DNA of 64,000 bases. Origin: Allodiplogaster sudhausi (Eukaryota; Nematoda; Chromadorea; Rhabditida; Diplogasteridae). The position numbers and the translations under genes were made by a program. Below, one piece after another: positions 44,233 to 56,000 of the stretch (position 1 is the first letter of the stretch; every line of letters starts with the position of its first letter). Below the pieces are notes generated by a model, which was given only the letters and a program-made list of their open reading frames with translations, ran no database searches and was not told where the DNA came from. Location: NCBI GenBank assembly GCA_945643635.1, contig CALZFC010000152.1, positions 124,001 to 188,000 on the forward strand. Direction: 5' to 3'.

Positions 44233-47200
44233 CCTCATCCTGTCCGCCGGTGAAATGGTACTGGGTGTTTCTTCGGAGATCTTCGACATCGATTTCACCT
44301 TCCTCTCCTGAGACGAGAATCTCCAGATCGGGAGCAGAGAACATGGTCAACCAGCGGATGTCCACTACGTTGCCAACTCCTTCCCGCATGCAGCAAACCA
44401 ACTCGTCCAGCTAAATCTTTGTTCAATGATAGCAGAAGGGGGACTCAGCTTACATTCTCGTGCAGCAAGAAATTGGCGTAGAGCTGCTCGTATTCCTGGC
44501 GATTCTCCATCGTCACTCGAATAGAACGACCATTCGGCTTCAGATCTATTTTCTGAAATGATAGCAATTGGAGAGAGGGAGAGAGAGAGGAAGAGAGAGG
44601 GGGGGAGAGAAGGAGGGAGAGAGAGAGAGGGAGAGAGAGAGGGAGAGAGAGCGAGAGAGAGAGAGAGGGAGAGCGAGAGAGAGAGAGGGAGAGAGAGCGA
44701 GAGAGAGAAGATAGCTCACCCTCATCACGCCCAAGTTGTTCACCATAATAGAGAAGTCGAGTTCGAGATCGGATAGCTGAGACTCGTCCATGCCTCTGAG
44801 CTCGAGGAGATTTCGATGAAGCAGGGGGTCTAGGCTAGCGAGATGGGAGATGTCTGCATCCTCCCCTCCACGACCCAAGAGACGAGCGAGGAAGAAGTGG
44901 GCGAATCGCTTCTCGCACAGCTGCTTCTCGGAAAGGGCCTTGCCAAGGATGCGTCCCAGGAAGTAGAAGTGCTCGCGGTAAGTGTCGGGGAAGAGTTGGG
45001 GAGCGGCTGGATTCGGGTAGAGCAGACGACTCGAAGTCTCGCAGAAGAGACCGCGATTCACGTCAAAGGCCTGTCGGAAGAGTTCCGACAGAAACTCACG
45101 AAAGATTCCGCCTCCATCCACTCCGGCCTCGTTAGCGCCCGCCCAGTTGAGGAGAGAAACTCGAACTGGGAGACGGAGGGAGGGAGCTGAAAGAGAAGAG
45201 AATCATGGAGAGGGAGAAGAAGGAGGGAGGGAGCTGAAAGAGAAGAGAATCATGGAGAGGGAGGAGAAGGAGGGAGGGAGCAGAAAGAGAAGAGAATCAT
45301 GGAGAGGAAGGAGAAGGAGGGAGGGAGCAGAAAGAGAAGAGAATCATGGAGAGGGAGGAGACGGAGGGAGGGAGCAGAAAGAGAAGAGAATCATGGAGAG
45401 GGAGGAGAAGGAGGGAGGGAGCAGAAAGAGAAGAGAATCATGGAGAGGGAGGAGAAGGAGGGAGGGAGCAGAAAGAGAAGAGAATCATGGAGAGGGAGGA
45501 GAAGGAGGGAGGGAGCAGAAAGAGAAGAGAATCATGGCGAGGGAGGAGAAGGAGGGAGGGAGCAGAAAGAGAAGAGAATCATGGAGAGGGAGGAGAAGGA
45601 GGGAGGGAGCAGAAAGAGAAGAGAATCATGGAGAGGGAGGAGAAGGAGGGAGGGAGCAGAAAGAGAAGAGAATCATGGAGAGGGAGGAGAAGGAGGGAGG
45701 GAGCAGAAAGAGAAGAGAATCATGGAGAGGGAGGAGGAGGGAGGGAGCAGAAAGAGAAGAGAATCATGGAGAGGGAGGAGAAGGAGGGAGGGAGCAGAAA
45801 GAGAAGAGAATCATGGAGAGGGAGGAGAAGGAGGGAGGGAGCAGAAAGAGAAGAGAATCATGGAGAGGAAGGAGAAGGAGGGAGGGAGCAGAAAGAGAAG
45901 AGAATCATGGAGAGGGAGGAGAAGGAGGGAGGGAGCAGAAAGAGAAGAGAATCATGGAGAGGGAGGAGAAGGAGGGAGGGAGCAGAAAGAGAAGAGAATC
46001 ATGGAGAGGGAGGAGAAGGAGGGAGGGAGCAGAAAGAGAAGAGAATCATGGAGAGGGAGGAGAAGGAGGGAGGGAGCAGAAAGAGAAGAGAATCATGGAG
46101 AGGGAGAAGGAGGGAGGGAGCAGAAAGAGAAGAGAATCATGGAGAGGGAGGAGAAAGAGGGAGGGAGCAGAAAGAGAAGAGAATCATGGAGAGGGAGGAG
46201 AAGGAGGGAGGGAGCAGAAAGAGAAGAGAATCATGGAGAGGGAGGAGAAGGAGGGAGGGAGCAGAAAGAGAAGAGAATCATGGAGAGGGAGGAGAAGGAG
46301 GGAGGGAGCAGAAAGAGAAGAGAATCATGGAGAGGGAGGAGAAGGAGGGAGGGAGCAGAAAGAGAAGAGAATCATGGAGAGGGAGGAGAAGGAGGGAGGG
46401 AGCAGAAAGAGAAGAGAATCATGGAGAGGAAGGAGAAGGAGGGAGGGAGCAGAAAGAGAAGAGAATCATGGAGAGGGAGGAGAAGGAGGGAGGGAGCAGA
46501 AAGAGAAGAGAATCATGGAGAGGGAGGAGACGGAGGGAGGGAGCAGAAAGAGAAAAGAATCATGGAGAGGGAGGAGAAGGAGGGAGGGAGCAGAAAGAGA
46601 AGAGAATCATGGAGAGGGAGGAGAAGGAGGGAGGGAGCAGAAAGAGAAGAGAATCATGGAGAGGGAGGAGACGGAGGGAGGGAGCAGAAAGAGAAAAGAA
46701 TCATGGAGAGGGAGGAGAAGGAGGGAGGGAGCAGAAAGAGAAGAGAATCTTGGAGAGGAAGGAGAAGGAGGGAGGGAGCAGAAAGAGAAGAGAATCATGG
46801 AGAGGGAGGAGAAGGAGGGAGGGAGCAGAAACAGAAGAGAATCATGGAGAGGGAGGAGAAGGAGGGAGGGAGCAGAAAGAGAAGAGAATCATGGAGAGGG
46901 AGGAGAAGGAGGGAGGGAGCAGAAAGAGAAGAGAATCATGGAGAGGGAGGAGAAGGAGGGAGGGAGCAGAAAGAGAAGAGAATCATGGAGAGGGAGGAGA
47001 AGGAGGGAGGGAGCAGAAAGAGAAGAGAATCATGGAGAGGGAGGAGAAGGAGGGAGGGAGCAGAAAGAGAAGAGAATCATGGAGAGGGAGGAGGAGGGAG
47101 GGAGCAGAAAGAGAAGAGAATCATGGAGAGGGAGGAGAAGGAGGGAGGGAGCAGAAAGAGAAGAGAATCATGGAGAGGGAGGAGAAGGAGGGAGGGAGCA

Positions 47201-50200
47201 GAAAGAGAAGAGAATCATGGAGAGGGAGGAGAAGGAGGGAGGGAGCAGAAAGAGAAGAGAATCATGGAGAGGGAGGAGAAGGAGGGAGGGAGCAGAAAGA
47301 ACAGAGAATCATGGAGAGGGAGGAGAAGGAGGGAGGGAGCAGAAAGAGAAGAGAATCATGGAGAGGGAGGAGGAGGGAGGGAGCAGAAAGAGAAGAGAAT
47401 CATGGAGAGGGAGGAGAAGGAGGGAGGGAGCAGAAAGAGAAGAGAATCATGGAGAGGGAGGAGAAGGAGGGAGGGAGCAGAAAGAGAAGAGAATCATGGA
47501 GAGGGAGGAGAAGGAGGGAGGGAGCAGAAAGAGAAGAGAATCATGGAGAGGGAGGAGAAGGAGGGAGGGAGCAGAAAGAACAGAGAATCATGGAGAGAGA
47601 AGAGAGAGGAAAGAAGCAGAGTACCATTGAACCGGCTGAGGTCTGAGTACGCATCCTCGTAGAGATGAGTGCGGCGTGCGCGGACTTCAACCACAGCTAA
47701 AGAGAAGAGGGAGAATGGGGTGGCAATAGAAGTCGAAAACTTCACACAACTTGAAGAGTAGAAACTACAACCAAACTCACGAGTGCGTCGACTGAAGTGT
47801 CTTCCATCCTCGTCGTATCCATGCTTCATCTTGTCTTCCAAAACCAACTCTTCCAAGATCTCAAATTAAAAGTTATTTTGATAGGCTATGAACAAAAGTA
47901 TTTCAGAGAAAAGACATAAAAGAGAGAAAAGATAGGAAACCTTGACTCTTTGCATGAATGGGATGACGAAAGGGATAGTGCGGACAATGACTGCAACTCT
48001 CCTCGCCTCGGCAGGCAACTTCTCTTCCCTGCGTCTCTTCCTATCCAGTGCTCTCTCGTTCCCATCCATTAGATCATCCTGGGATTCTTCTCCACTCGAA
48101 GAGTCGCTGCTCTCGTCAATCAAGAAGCTGATGACAGATTCTGCTTGGCGAGGGCGGCCTCGGTGAGAAGTGAAGACAGTTCGAGTGAGAGAGAGCTGAA
48201 TGGGGAAGGCACGGAATACAAGAGAGGCAGGGAATGGTAAAGACAAAGAGAGCGTAATGGGGTGACATCCCTCTCTATCTTCCAACTAGATGTCCTCTAA
48301 CCTGTTTGCCGTGATCAATCCAAAAGTCCCTGGATAGAAAGCCGAGTCTCCTTTGCTTAGCTTCGGCCTGTAGAAGAGCCTGCACCACATCCTCGAAGAG
48401 TGTCTGCCACTCTCTGCACCTCGCGTATCTCGCTTCCTTGCGCTCTCTGCTCTCTCCCAATCTCTCGTCCGGATAGGCCAGACTGATCAAGCCGAGTGCT
48501 GCATTCCTTAATAGAATCCATTTCCAAGTCCATTTTACAACGAGAAGATTGAATAAGCGCATGCCTGATCTTTCTGAGGATTTCCTTGAGTTGTTCGAGA
48601 GGGAAGGCGATCTTCCAGTTGAGAAACGAAAAGAAGGAGTCATCAGTCTGGAGGAGGTGCTGAGCGAGAAGTCGGCAGAAAAGAGAGAGCGACGACGACA
48701 GACGAATTCGGTCGATCTGCCAAGGGAAAGATACAGAAATGAAGAGAAAAGAACTGACTAACCGAATCAGAAGGAGTGCAAGAGATGGCGAGGTTGTCAA
48801 TCAAGGAACTCTGAGAGGAAGAGGGACGGAGGGAATTGATGAAGAACCAGAGCGAGGAGAGGAGAACGGGAGAGTGGGCCAGGGCAGACAGACACTGCAC
48901 CCCTTGTCGATGGCCAGACAGCACGACGATGGAGGGAATGAGAGAAGCAGAGAGGCGAGAGGGGGAGTGCAGGAGAGAAGAGATCACTGCCACGGTCTTA
49001 GCAGAGAAGACACGGCGAGAGAGCAGAGACCAGAGGGAGGGGGAGATGGGAGGGTGACCGGGTTGGCGGGACATCAACACGGAAGAGTCACACGCTACTC
49101 GCACCACTGCCAACTGCTCCTTCTCACACATCTTGGAAGTGTCTTCGGAATGGAGCAGAAGGAGAAGGAGATGGAGAAGGAGAGGAGAGGAAGGAGAGGA
49201 GGAATAACAAGGGGGAAGAGAGGAAAGGAAGGTGCCGAGACGACCATCTGATGAAGAGCAGAGCCAGCGAGCCAGCGAAGGGGAGAAGAGGAAGGCAATC
49301 GCCGACTGCAGATTCTCCTGTTTGTCAACTTCACTCAGAGCGGTCGCCAGTTGTTCCATCATTTCCGCACTGCTACAACATATAAAACCGCATATTATAT
49401 AAAAAAATAAATTTGAAAAGCGATACCTGGGATTGTTGACGAGGGGATGAAGAATGGCATCAACGAGGACAGAAAGGTGGAGAGGGAGATTTCTCTCTTC
49501 TTCGCTTGCTTCGAGTGCCGCCGCTTTCCTTGCAAACACCAAAAGGAGCGAGGGGAAGAATCCGAGCTGCAATGGCAGCGTCCATCATATACATCTCAAG
49601 AGACCAACCAGTCAATACTGGCAACAAATTCAAAAACAAAGCCATAGTAAACTACCGATGCAAAAGTCGTCCACTCATGAGGCTGGATGTGGATCTCCAG
49701 GAAGCGAAGACAAGGATTGACGAAAGAGTCGGCAGAAGCAGAGCGGAGGAAGGGGAAGAGAGATCGACGACAGAACCAGCGACGGAGAGGGAGGGACAGA
49801 CAGTGAGGGGGCTGTCGGAGGGCAAGGGCGCACACACTCATCTCAAACACACTTCGTTCACGCATCTCTAATCCACCTCACAAATTGAAGAAAAATAATT
49901 CTAAAGATAGCAATAACCACCTCAAACTACTCGCCCCAGCAATAACAATTAGCGCAGACTGACCAATCTCTCATCGTCGACGGTTCCCTCGTAGAAGAAA
50001 GCGAGTCTCTTCATCTGCTCACTGAGACTGGGCGAGTCTGGTCGATCGAATAGACTCCTGAGCCGTCTCTTCTGAGTCTTCCTCTCCCTCCACCCTCTCG
50101 CCACTCTCTGTATCTTCCTCGCGGCAGAGTCTCTCTTCCCTCCTTCTGCCCGAGCCTTCCTCTCAGCTGCGATGCGAGCAAGAAAGGCCTCGTGGCCATT

Positions 50201-50326
50201 CTGAACAGCAATTCAGATGATAACTGGCATAATGAATTAATGACTGACCAGTGAATTGAGCATGGCTTCTTGTGCTTTGTTCTTCTTTACCGACCCATTG
50301 AAGTCGCGAAGTTGGTAGAAGGACAT
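43826..50326 (-). CDS. UBE3C-like HECT E3 ubiquitin ligase
   Basis: Start ATG 50326 (MSFYQLRDFNGSVKKNK) and stop TAG 43826. The second exon has an IQ-like, Arg-rich segment (AARKIQRVARGWRERK), as in UBE3B/UBE3C. Long divergent helical middle exons follow (48.6-49.9 kb), then NAALGLISLAYPDERLGE and IPFVIPFMQRVK, matching the UBE3C linker. RARRTHLYEDAYSDLS leads into the HECT domain: RVSLLNWAGANEAGVDGGGI, FREFLSELFRQAF, LLYPNPAAPQLFPD, FLGRILGKALSEKQLCEK, LASLDPLLHRNLLELRG. The C-lobe carries the catalytic cysteine in LPTSATCMNLLKLPRY and ends YAINASAGFELS, the UBE3C-type terminus. The intron between DAYSDLS and RVSLLNW is filled by the 47-bp satellite. It starts 228 nt after the eIF2B epsilon stop on the same strand. 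Confidence 0.9.
44186..44230. repeat. (GA)n in UBE3C-like intron
   Basis: Pure (GA)n on +, CT on the sense strand, directly between the FTGGQDEG and YMELLWRVL coding blocks. A second, longer GA-rich intronic tract lies at 44570-44707. Confidence 0.85.
45176..47600. repeat. 47-bp tandem satellite, about 51 copies, in an intron of the UBE3C-like gene
   Basis: Unit GAGAATCATGGAGAGGGAGG followed by AGAAGGAGGGAGGGAGCAGA and AAGAGAA (47 bp). The first two copies carry GCTG instead of GCAG. Some copies lack 3 bp (44-bp variants near 45725, 46105, 47090 and 47370). Because 47 is not a multiple of three and the unit has no stop in any + frame, all three + frames stay open for 766-827 codons. These frames are antisense to the host gene, inside its intron, and are not genes. 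Shared variants show higher-order duplication (141-bp and 279-bp periods). Confidence 0.95.
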
Positions 50327-50554
50327 GACGGCCTTCCCTATGTACAATCTAAATCATATCCAAGCATCAACATTGGCGGACTTTAAGACCGTTTTAAAGG
50401 TATTCGTTCACGGACATGACCGGGCAAAAATAATACAGTGAATATTAAATCAACATTTATTATATTCGTTGGTTAGCAATAAATGTTTAATAACCTATAG
50501 AAAACCCGTTAAAAGAGAAAAAAGGCTAGGCAAAGTTAGCGAGAAAGAGCAGAA

Positions 50555-53500
50555 TCAGTCCTCATCCTCTTCTTCTTCTTCATCCGATTCTTCAAGCCAC
50601 TCGACTAGCTTGGCCAGGAGGGGGGAAAGGGAAGAGTCAGAGGGGAGATCCGAGTGCCATTCCAGAATGGACTCATCCCCCAGCACATCTTTCTCGTAGA
50701 GCAAATGCAGCATCTTAGGAACCATTGGCTCCAGCCTCGCTGGATTAGTCGCCACGTGTTCCTCAACAGAACACCTCTTGAACGTTTATCGTGAAAAAAA
50801 CCAGATCAAGGTAATAACTTAATTTAAGGGAACTCTGCACAACAAGAAATAAGAAGCGGAAGTGATTTAATTAACATAACGAAAAATTTAAACCTGGAGA
50901 CCACAAAGGAGACCCGCCTGAGATTTCTTGGGACCGTAGTAATTCTCGAAGAGAACTATCCAATTAAGGAATTTCTAAATGTTACGAAAATTAGATAAAA
51001 ATTCTGGCAAGAACTACTATGAAGCGGAATAGGGACCTCTCTGAAGGAAGAGATTGACTGATCTGCACCGGGAAGACGAAGAAAAGCGAGGAAGATAAGA
51101 CGTGCGACATCCTCCATTGAAATGTTGTACGCGAGTTTGGAAGAGTTTATCTCCAGAATAAGATTCTTCACCTGAATAGACACTTTTATATGACTCTGGT
51201 CAGATTAATGATAAAAAAGGAGAATCAAATAAACAATTTGCCTCGAATTTGAATTCTTTACTCATAGCTTTGGAAGAAAAGATGAAAACGAAGACACAAA
51301 CATCCTCTTTCGATGGCTTCTCATCTCCAATAGAACCTTGCATGCTCTCTGTAATCTCGAGAAAGAACTGTCGACTTGGGTCGTACTCCTCTTGTTCTTC
51401 CTCTTCCTTCGCGATGACTGTCTCCGAGGTGTAGACTTGTCGATGAGAGAGAGTGGCCACAGATGAGCCACTCCACCACTCTGCCCCTCTCAGTCGCCAG
51501 CAAAATACATCTAAACAAATTGATGACTATGCCATCCTCTCTAGCATCATAAAAATACTATCATAATTCTATTATCAGAACCTGCAGAGAGTTCCTTGCA
51601 GTGAACGACGTCTTCCAATTCCTCATCGGGCCGCTGGGTTGAGAGAAGACTTCCTGATGGAATCACAAGAGACTTCGACACTTTCACCTGGAAAATCCAT
51701 TTCTGTCGTCTGGGCTAAGACCTCTCCAAATTGAACATACATTGTTCGTAACGATGGTTCTGGGTGGAAGGATGCAACCATCTTGAATAGTAGCGTTGTC
51801 CCCCACAACAACTTCCTTCAGCTGACAGTGAGATCCAATCGAGGAGTGGCTGCCAATCACGGCATCCATCACACTGCTCCCTTCTCCTGTTCAACACAAT
51901 CAATAACCCATGAAAGAGGAAGCAGCGTAAATGGATGCAGAGAAGTACCAATATTCGAATCATTCCCGATAAAGGCGTTGACTACAAATGAATCCGCAGC
52001 CACTCTGACATTTCGACCGGCGAAAACATTCCAGCCATTCATTGTTAATCTATAAGCTCTCTATATTATATATTATACGGATGGTTTCCCAGTTCAAACA
52101 GGAAAATGCTAAAGGCAATTGAAGTCACTGACTTCTTGGATGACTGGTCTCGAATCAGATTCTTTCGGTCATAAACAAGATAGATGTTAGAATCAAGGGC
52201 AGGAAAGGGTGGGATCCATCTCGAGATGAGCAGCGAAGTCGCCAGGCATACACCGGCAAAATCACTGCAAAGAATCGAATTGTGGTGAGGAGGAAATCGA
52301 TGAGATTTCTTGAAGACTAATACAACGGAACACAGAATTCTTGAAAAGACTAACACAACACAGAAAGCGGTGTGCTGAGGAGGAAGAACATGGACATGAA
52401 TGTTTTGAAGCATAAGCTCCTCGTTGACAAGAATCTCTCGAATGACGTCATCCCGTTGTTGAAAGTCAAAGTTGTCAGTGAATAGAGCGAGGACTTGGAG
52501 AGTGCAAATGGAAATAGCCGAGTCGGCCAATCCACTCTTCAACAAGCCGGATTCCCGCAATGATTCCTGATGAACAAAGAAAGAAATCTTTGATACTTAT
52601 GGTGGCAACACTACGAAACGAAATGTGATATCTGTTAAAGAAAAAATTTATGTTATTTCTAAGAAACACATTCATAATAAAAATGCCCATATTGCGGTGT
52701 TTTAGAAGCAATAAATGGCGCAAATCTATGTATGCGTCAACTACCTTATCCGAGTCCAATGAAGTGGGATTAACGGGAGAATGGAAAGCCAAAAGTTTGC
52801 CGGAATCATCAAAAGCGACTGCAGACTTATTCTCTTGCGACTGCGAATAGATCAACGTCATGACGTTCGATCTGTTCTCTTTATAACGAACTCTGCAAGT
52901 GGGCGAACAAATCCTGACATTATCGAGAGCTATTTCGAAAGAAGCAAATTCCGAAATATAAGAATTCAAAACATAACCTAAACTCCTTGATGGCCTGTTT
53001 CAGGTCTGAAGAAACGAACGAGGAGGGATGTGGAATAAGAAGAAAATGAGATGAGAGATGCCCGCGCGCCTCCACTTCACGTAGAGCATCCCCAACACTC
53101 TGCGCGTTCAGACAGACAACCACCGTCAAGGAGTCGAAGACACATCTCCACTTTCTACCCGAAGAATAACATTAGAGTAAAACACAACTAATCTCAATAC
53201 CACTCACTTCTCTATGAGCTTGTACTCGGACAAGTTCTTTTCCGAAACAACGAGAACAACGTCGGTGGCCTCCGTTCGAGAAAGCCATCCAAGCGTGTGT
53301 TCCATTGCCCGTTTGCCGCAGATTTCATGTAAGCCCTGCAGAGAAGAGCCCGTAGAATGTACTCTGAAGAAAGAGTAACATACAAATGATTTGTTAGGGG
53401 AAAGAAGTGAGAGACGCTTATCGAATTGCTCGGCTACAACAACGGCAGACAATTTCTTCTCATCCTTCCCCCCGTCGTTCCTTGACGTCTTGGACGTCAT
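50555..53500 (-). CDS. EIF2B5: Translation initiation factor eIF2B subunit epsilon
   Basis: Catalytic subunit of the guanine-nucleotide exchange factor for eIF2. Start ATG 53500; the first exon ([18 protein letters not shown]) matches the nucleotidyltransferase-like start and joins across a 55-nt intron to [18 protein letters not shown]. Further blocks: [75 protein letters not shown], then left-handed-helix hexapeptide repeats ([37 protein letters not shown]). The C-terminal W2 domain has [18 protein letters not shown] and ends in acidic/aromatic [17 protein letters not shown], the eIF2-binding AA-box region, with stop at 50555. The PHP/DVI-type nucleotide loop is less conserved than in vertebrates. 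Head-to-head with the PP2C gene, 310 bp apart. Confidence 0.9.
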
Positions 53501-53809
53501 TCTAGACTGGGCAATGAATTTTAAAAATTAGATCTCCAGTTTTTCAACAACAAAAAAGAAGAAGCGGAGAATAAAAATAAAATTTGCAGATTCAAAGAAT
53601 GTTTGTCATGATGTAAAAATGCGGCGAAATTCAAAAATTCACTACTGTATTTTAAAGAACACAAAGAGATGGGTGTGGGAGTTATCTTAATGTGCGGTGA
53701 AACTCAATAAGGAAATTGGGACTTCAAATTCTGACTCCGATACAACATTAGATCTGTTTTGTAAATGGCTGGATATTTTTTTGTGACTCTAGATGTGAAT
53801 TTTCAGAAA
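53501..53809. promoter_or_regulatory. Compact divergent promoter region eIF2B epsilon / ILKAP
   Basis: 309 bp separate the two start codons. AT-rich, no coding features. TTTTCAG ends 3 nt before the ILKAP ATG, which suggests a 5' splice or trans-splice acceptor rather than a promoter element at that spot. Confidence 0.5.
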
Positions 53810-55615
53810 ATGGCGTTGAAGAGAAAGGAAACAACTTCTCTGTCGCTCTACGATGATGAAGAGGAAGAAGAGGAATCTGGCCCAGTTACAACGAAAGAAG
53901 AGCCTCCTGCCAAGCGATGCAACACGAATGGCAGCGCCACAACAGACGAGTTCAATTCATTAGACGCCTCCTCCTCTCCACCAAGGGAAGATTCCGTGGT
54001 CAAAGTCAAGAGTGAGTGGAAAGCAGATGGAATGATCTTGCTGATTGTGATATGGATGTGACGGGTGTCTTCCTCGTTGAGGCCGCCTCGTGGGTGTGCT
54101 GGGAGCTCGTCGTGGAGAGCGGGCGGACATGCAAGACGCGCACGTTCTGCTGGAGTCCTTCCTCCCGCCCTCCGCTGCCTCGGACATGTATCGAGTGAAT
54201 GGCCAGAGTAGAGAAAGGGTCTCGCCGTGGTTTCAGCGCCTCCTCGGCGCTCTTTGCCGTGTTCGATGGTCACGCGGGGGCTCGCGCCGCTCACTACTCC
54301 GAGGCCCACTTCCCTGGCCTTCTTCGCGCTGCCGTCTCCAAATGTTCGTCTTTTCCTCCTTTTTCTTTATTCCTTTCATCCTCTGCTTAGGCGACAATGT
54401 TGCCGCTGTTGAGAAGAGCATCAAACGAATTTTCATCGACACTTTCAAAACAGTAGACGAGGGATTCCTGAGGCAAGCGAGGATGAAGTTGGTTTTTTTT
54501 ATAATAATGAAATTGTTCCTGATTGGTTCTGAATGCGTGGTTTATAGCAAACCCGTGTGGAAGGATGGGACTACTGCAACTACACTTCTAGTGCTCAATC
54601 AATGCATCTACGCTGCCAACATCGGCGACAGCAAGGTCTTCTTTTAAGAATTTGATAGGGATCACTGGCTCACATCAAATGGACCCAAAGGGGCAATTTA
54701 AAAAAAATTTTGTTACAGTTTGCTACTCTACAATGCATTTACTGCTGGAGCAGCCAATTTAACAATGAATATTGTTTTTTTAAGTGTTAATGTGTGCGTA
54801 AAGAGCTTTGAAAGGGTTGTTCCACGACTCAAAACTAGCCTTGCGTGTGATGCAGCGGAGGGTTATAACTGCAGGCCATCGTGTGCAGGCACAAACCCGG
54901 TGAGAACTCAGACGTCGCCATCGAGTTGACCATTGACCACAATCCCCAGCTGTTCGAAGAGCGCAGTCGAATTCTCAAGGCTGGAGGATTTGTCAAGTCA
55001 GCTTTTTGATATTTTGGACGTAAATTATTGGAGTGATTTTTAATTAATTTAACTCCCAAGAAATATCGTGTGACGTTTATTTCCGTTTTACTAAAAATGC
55101 TTGAGATAGTAGTATTTAAGAAATGGTCGAGTGGATGGAATAATAGAAGTATCGCGATCAATTGGAGATGGACAGTTCAAATCGCGTGGTGTCAGTTGCA
55201 GTCCCGACGTAAAGAAGTTCACCATTACTGAGAATGACAGGTGAGCAGTTCTGCTGTCGTGTTCCTCTTATCTGCTTACTGTTTGTCACGATTTTTATTT
55301 ATTAATTAAGATTTATTCTCCTCGCATGCGATGGTCTATGGAAGTCCTTTTCGAATGACGATGCCATTGCATTTGTCTGGAAGAAGCTGGAGGAAGCTAA
55401 AAAGGTAGGCTTTGCTACATTTTAACCTTGCTAACAAATTATGCACGTATCATTTTATTTTCCACTGAAAAAGTTTACAGATGGAAGAGATTGTGGAAAG
55501 AGGGGAGAAGGCCGAGTGGCAATTCGCATCCGAGGAACTTGCAGCGGAAGCTGTCCGCCGGCAGTGTGGAGACAATGTTTCTGTTCTTCTCATCCGCATT
55601 GATTGGATTGCTTAA
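53810..55615 (+). CDS. ILKAP-like protein phosphatase 2C (PPM family)
   Basis: Metal-dependent Ser/Thr phosphatase; the family's founding member regulates integrin-linked kinase. Exon 1 (MALKRKETTSLSLYDD...) is acidic with a Lys-rich patch. PP2C motifs in order: RRGERADMQDAHVLLE, FAVFDGHAGARAAHYS (metal Asp and Gly), VEKSIKRIFIDTFKTVDEGF, PVWKDGTTATTLLVL, YAANIGDSK, HNPQLFEERSRILKAGG, DGRVDGIIEVSRSIGDGQFK, then RFILLACDGLWKSFSNDDA and RQCGDNVSVLLIRIDW before TAA 55613. Metal-binding aspartates are all present. An intron of only 49 nt (54188-54236) is needed to keep SAASD|IASSALFAV in frame. I chose ATG 53810 over 53765 because a strong TTTTCAG lies between them. ATTAAA at 55662 may be the polyadenylation signal. 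Confidence 0.92.
54188..54236 (+). other. Ultra-short 49-nt intron in ILKAP-like gene
   Basis: GTATCGAG ... GGTTTCAG. Removing it joins ...SAASD to I-ASSALFAVFDGHAG in the correct phase. Without it the frame breaks before the DGH metal motif. Confidence 0.75.
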
Positions 55616-56000
55616 TTTGTTATGCTTTGATCAAAACTTAGTTCATTTTATATTCAGGTGAATTAAAGATTTAAATCGCAACATATAGCGTTACTTACAC
55701 GACTGAAGCTAGAATGTGCTATCACGATGACCCAAGGCGATAGTTAGTGAAAAACTTGCACCGAGCAATTAGCCTCCAACACGCAGTGGATGCACAAATA
55801 CGTGAAGAATTATAAGTTCAACAAGGCTGATTTTTCCGAAACATAATGTATAGAATGAGCACAGAAGTAGACAAGGAATCCGGAATGCAGGAGAGGAAAA
55901 ATTCATTCAGATAAAGCGCGGTGTACTTTTTAAAAGAAGTACGGTATCATCAATTTCTGGAATACCAGAATACGTATTTACGGATCCTGACACTTTTCAG

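Noticed and set aside
45147..47662. Three overlapping + open frames of 766-827 codons
   Set aside because: They are the same 47-bp satellite read in all three frames, antisense within an intron of the HECT ligase gene, with no unique sequence and no homology.
53765..53809. Upstream ATG giving an N-terminal extension of ILKAP
   Set aside because: A strong TTTTCAG acceptor lies between this ATG and ATG 53810, so the extension is probably removed or never transcribed in the mature mRNA.
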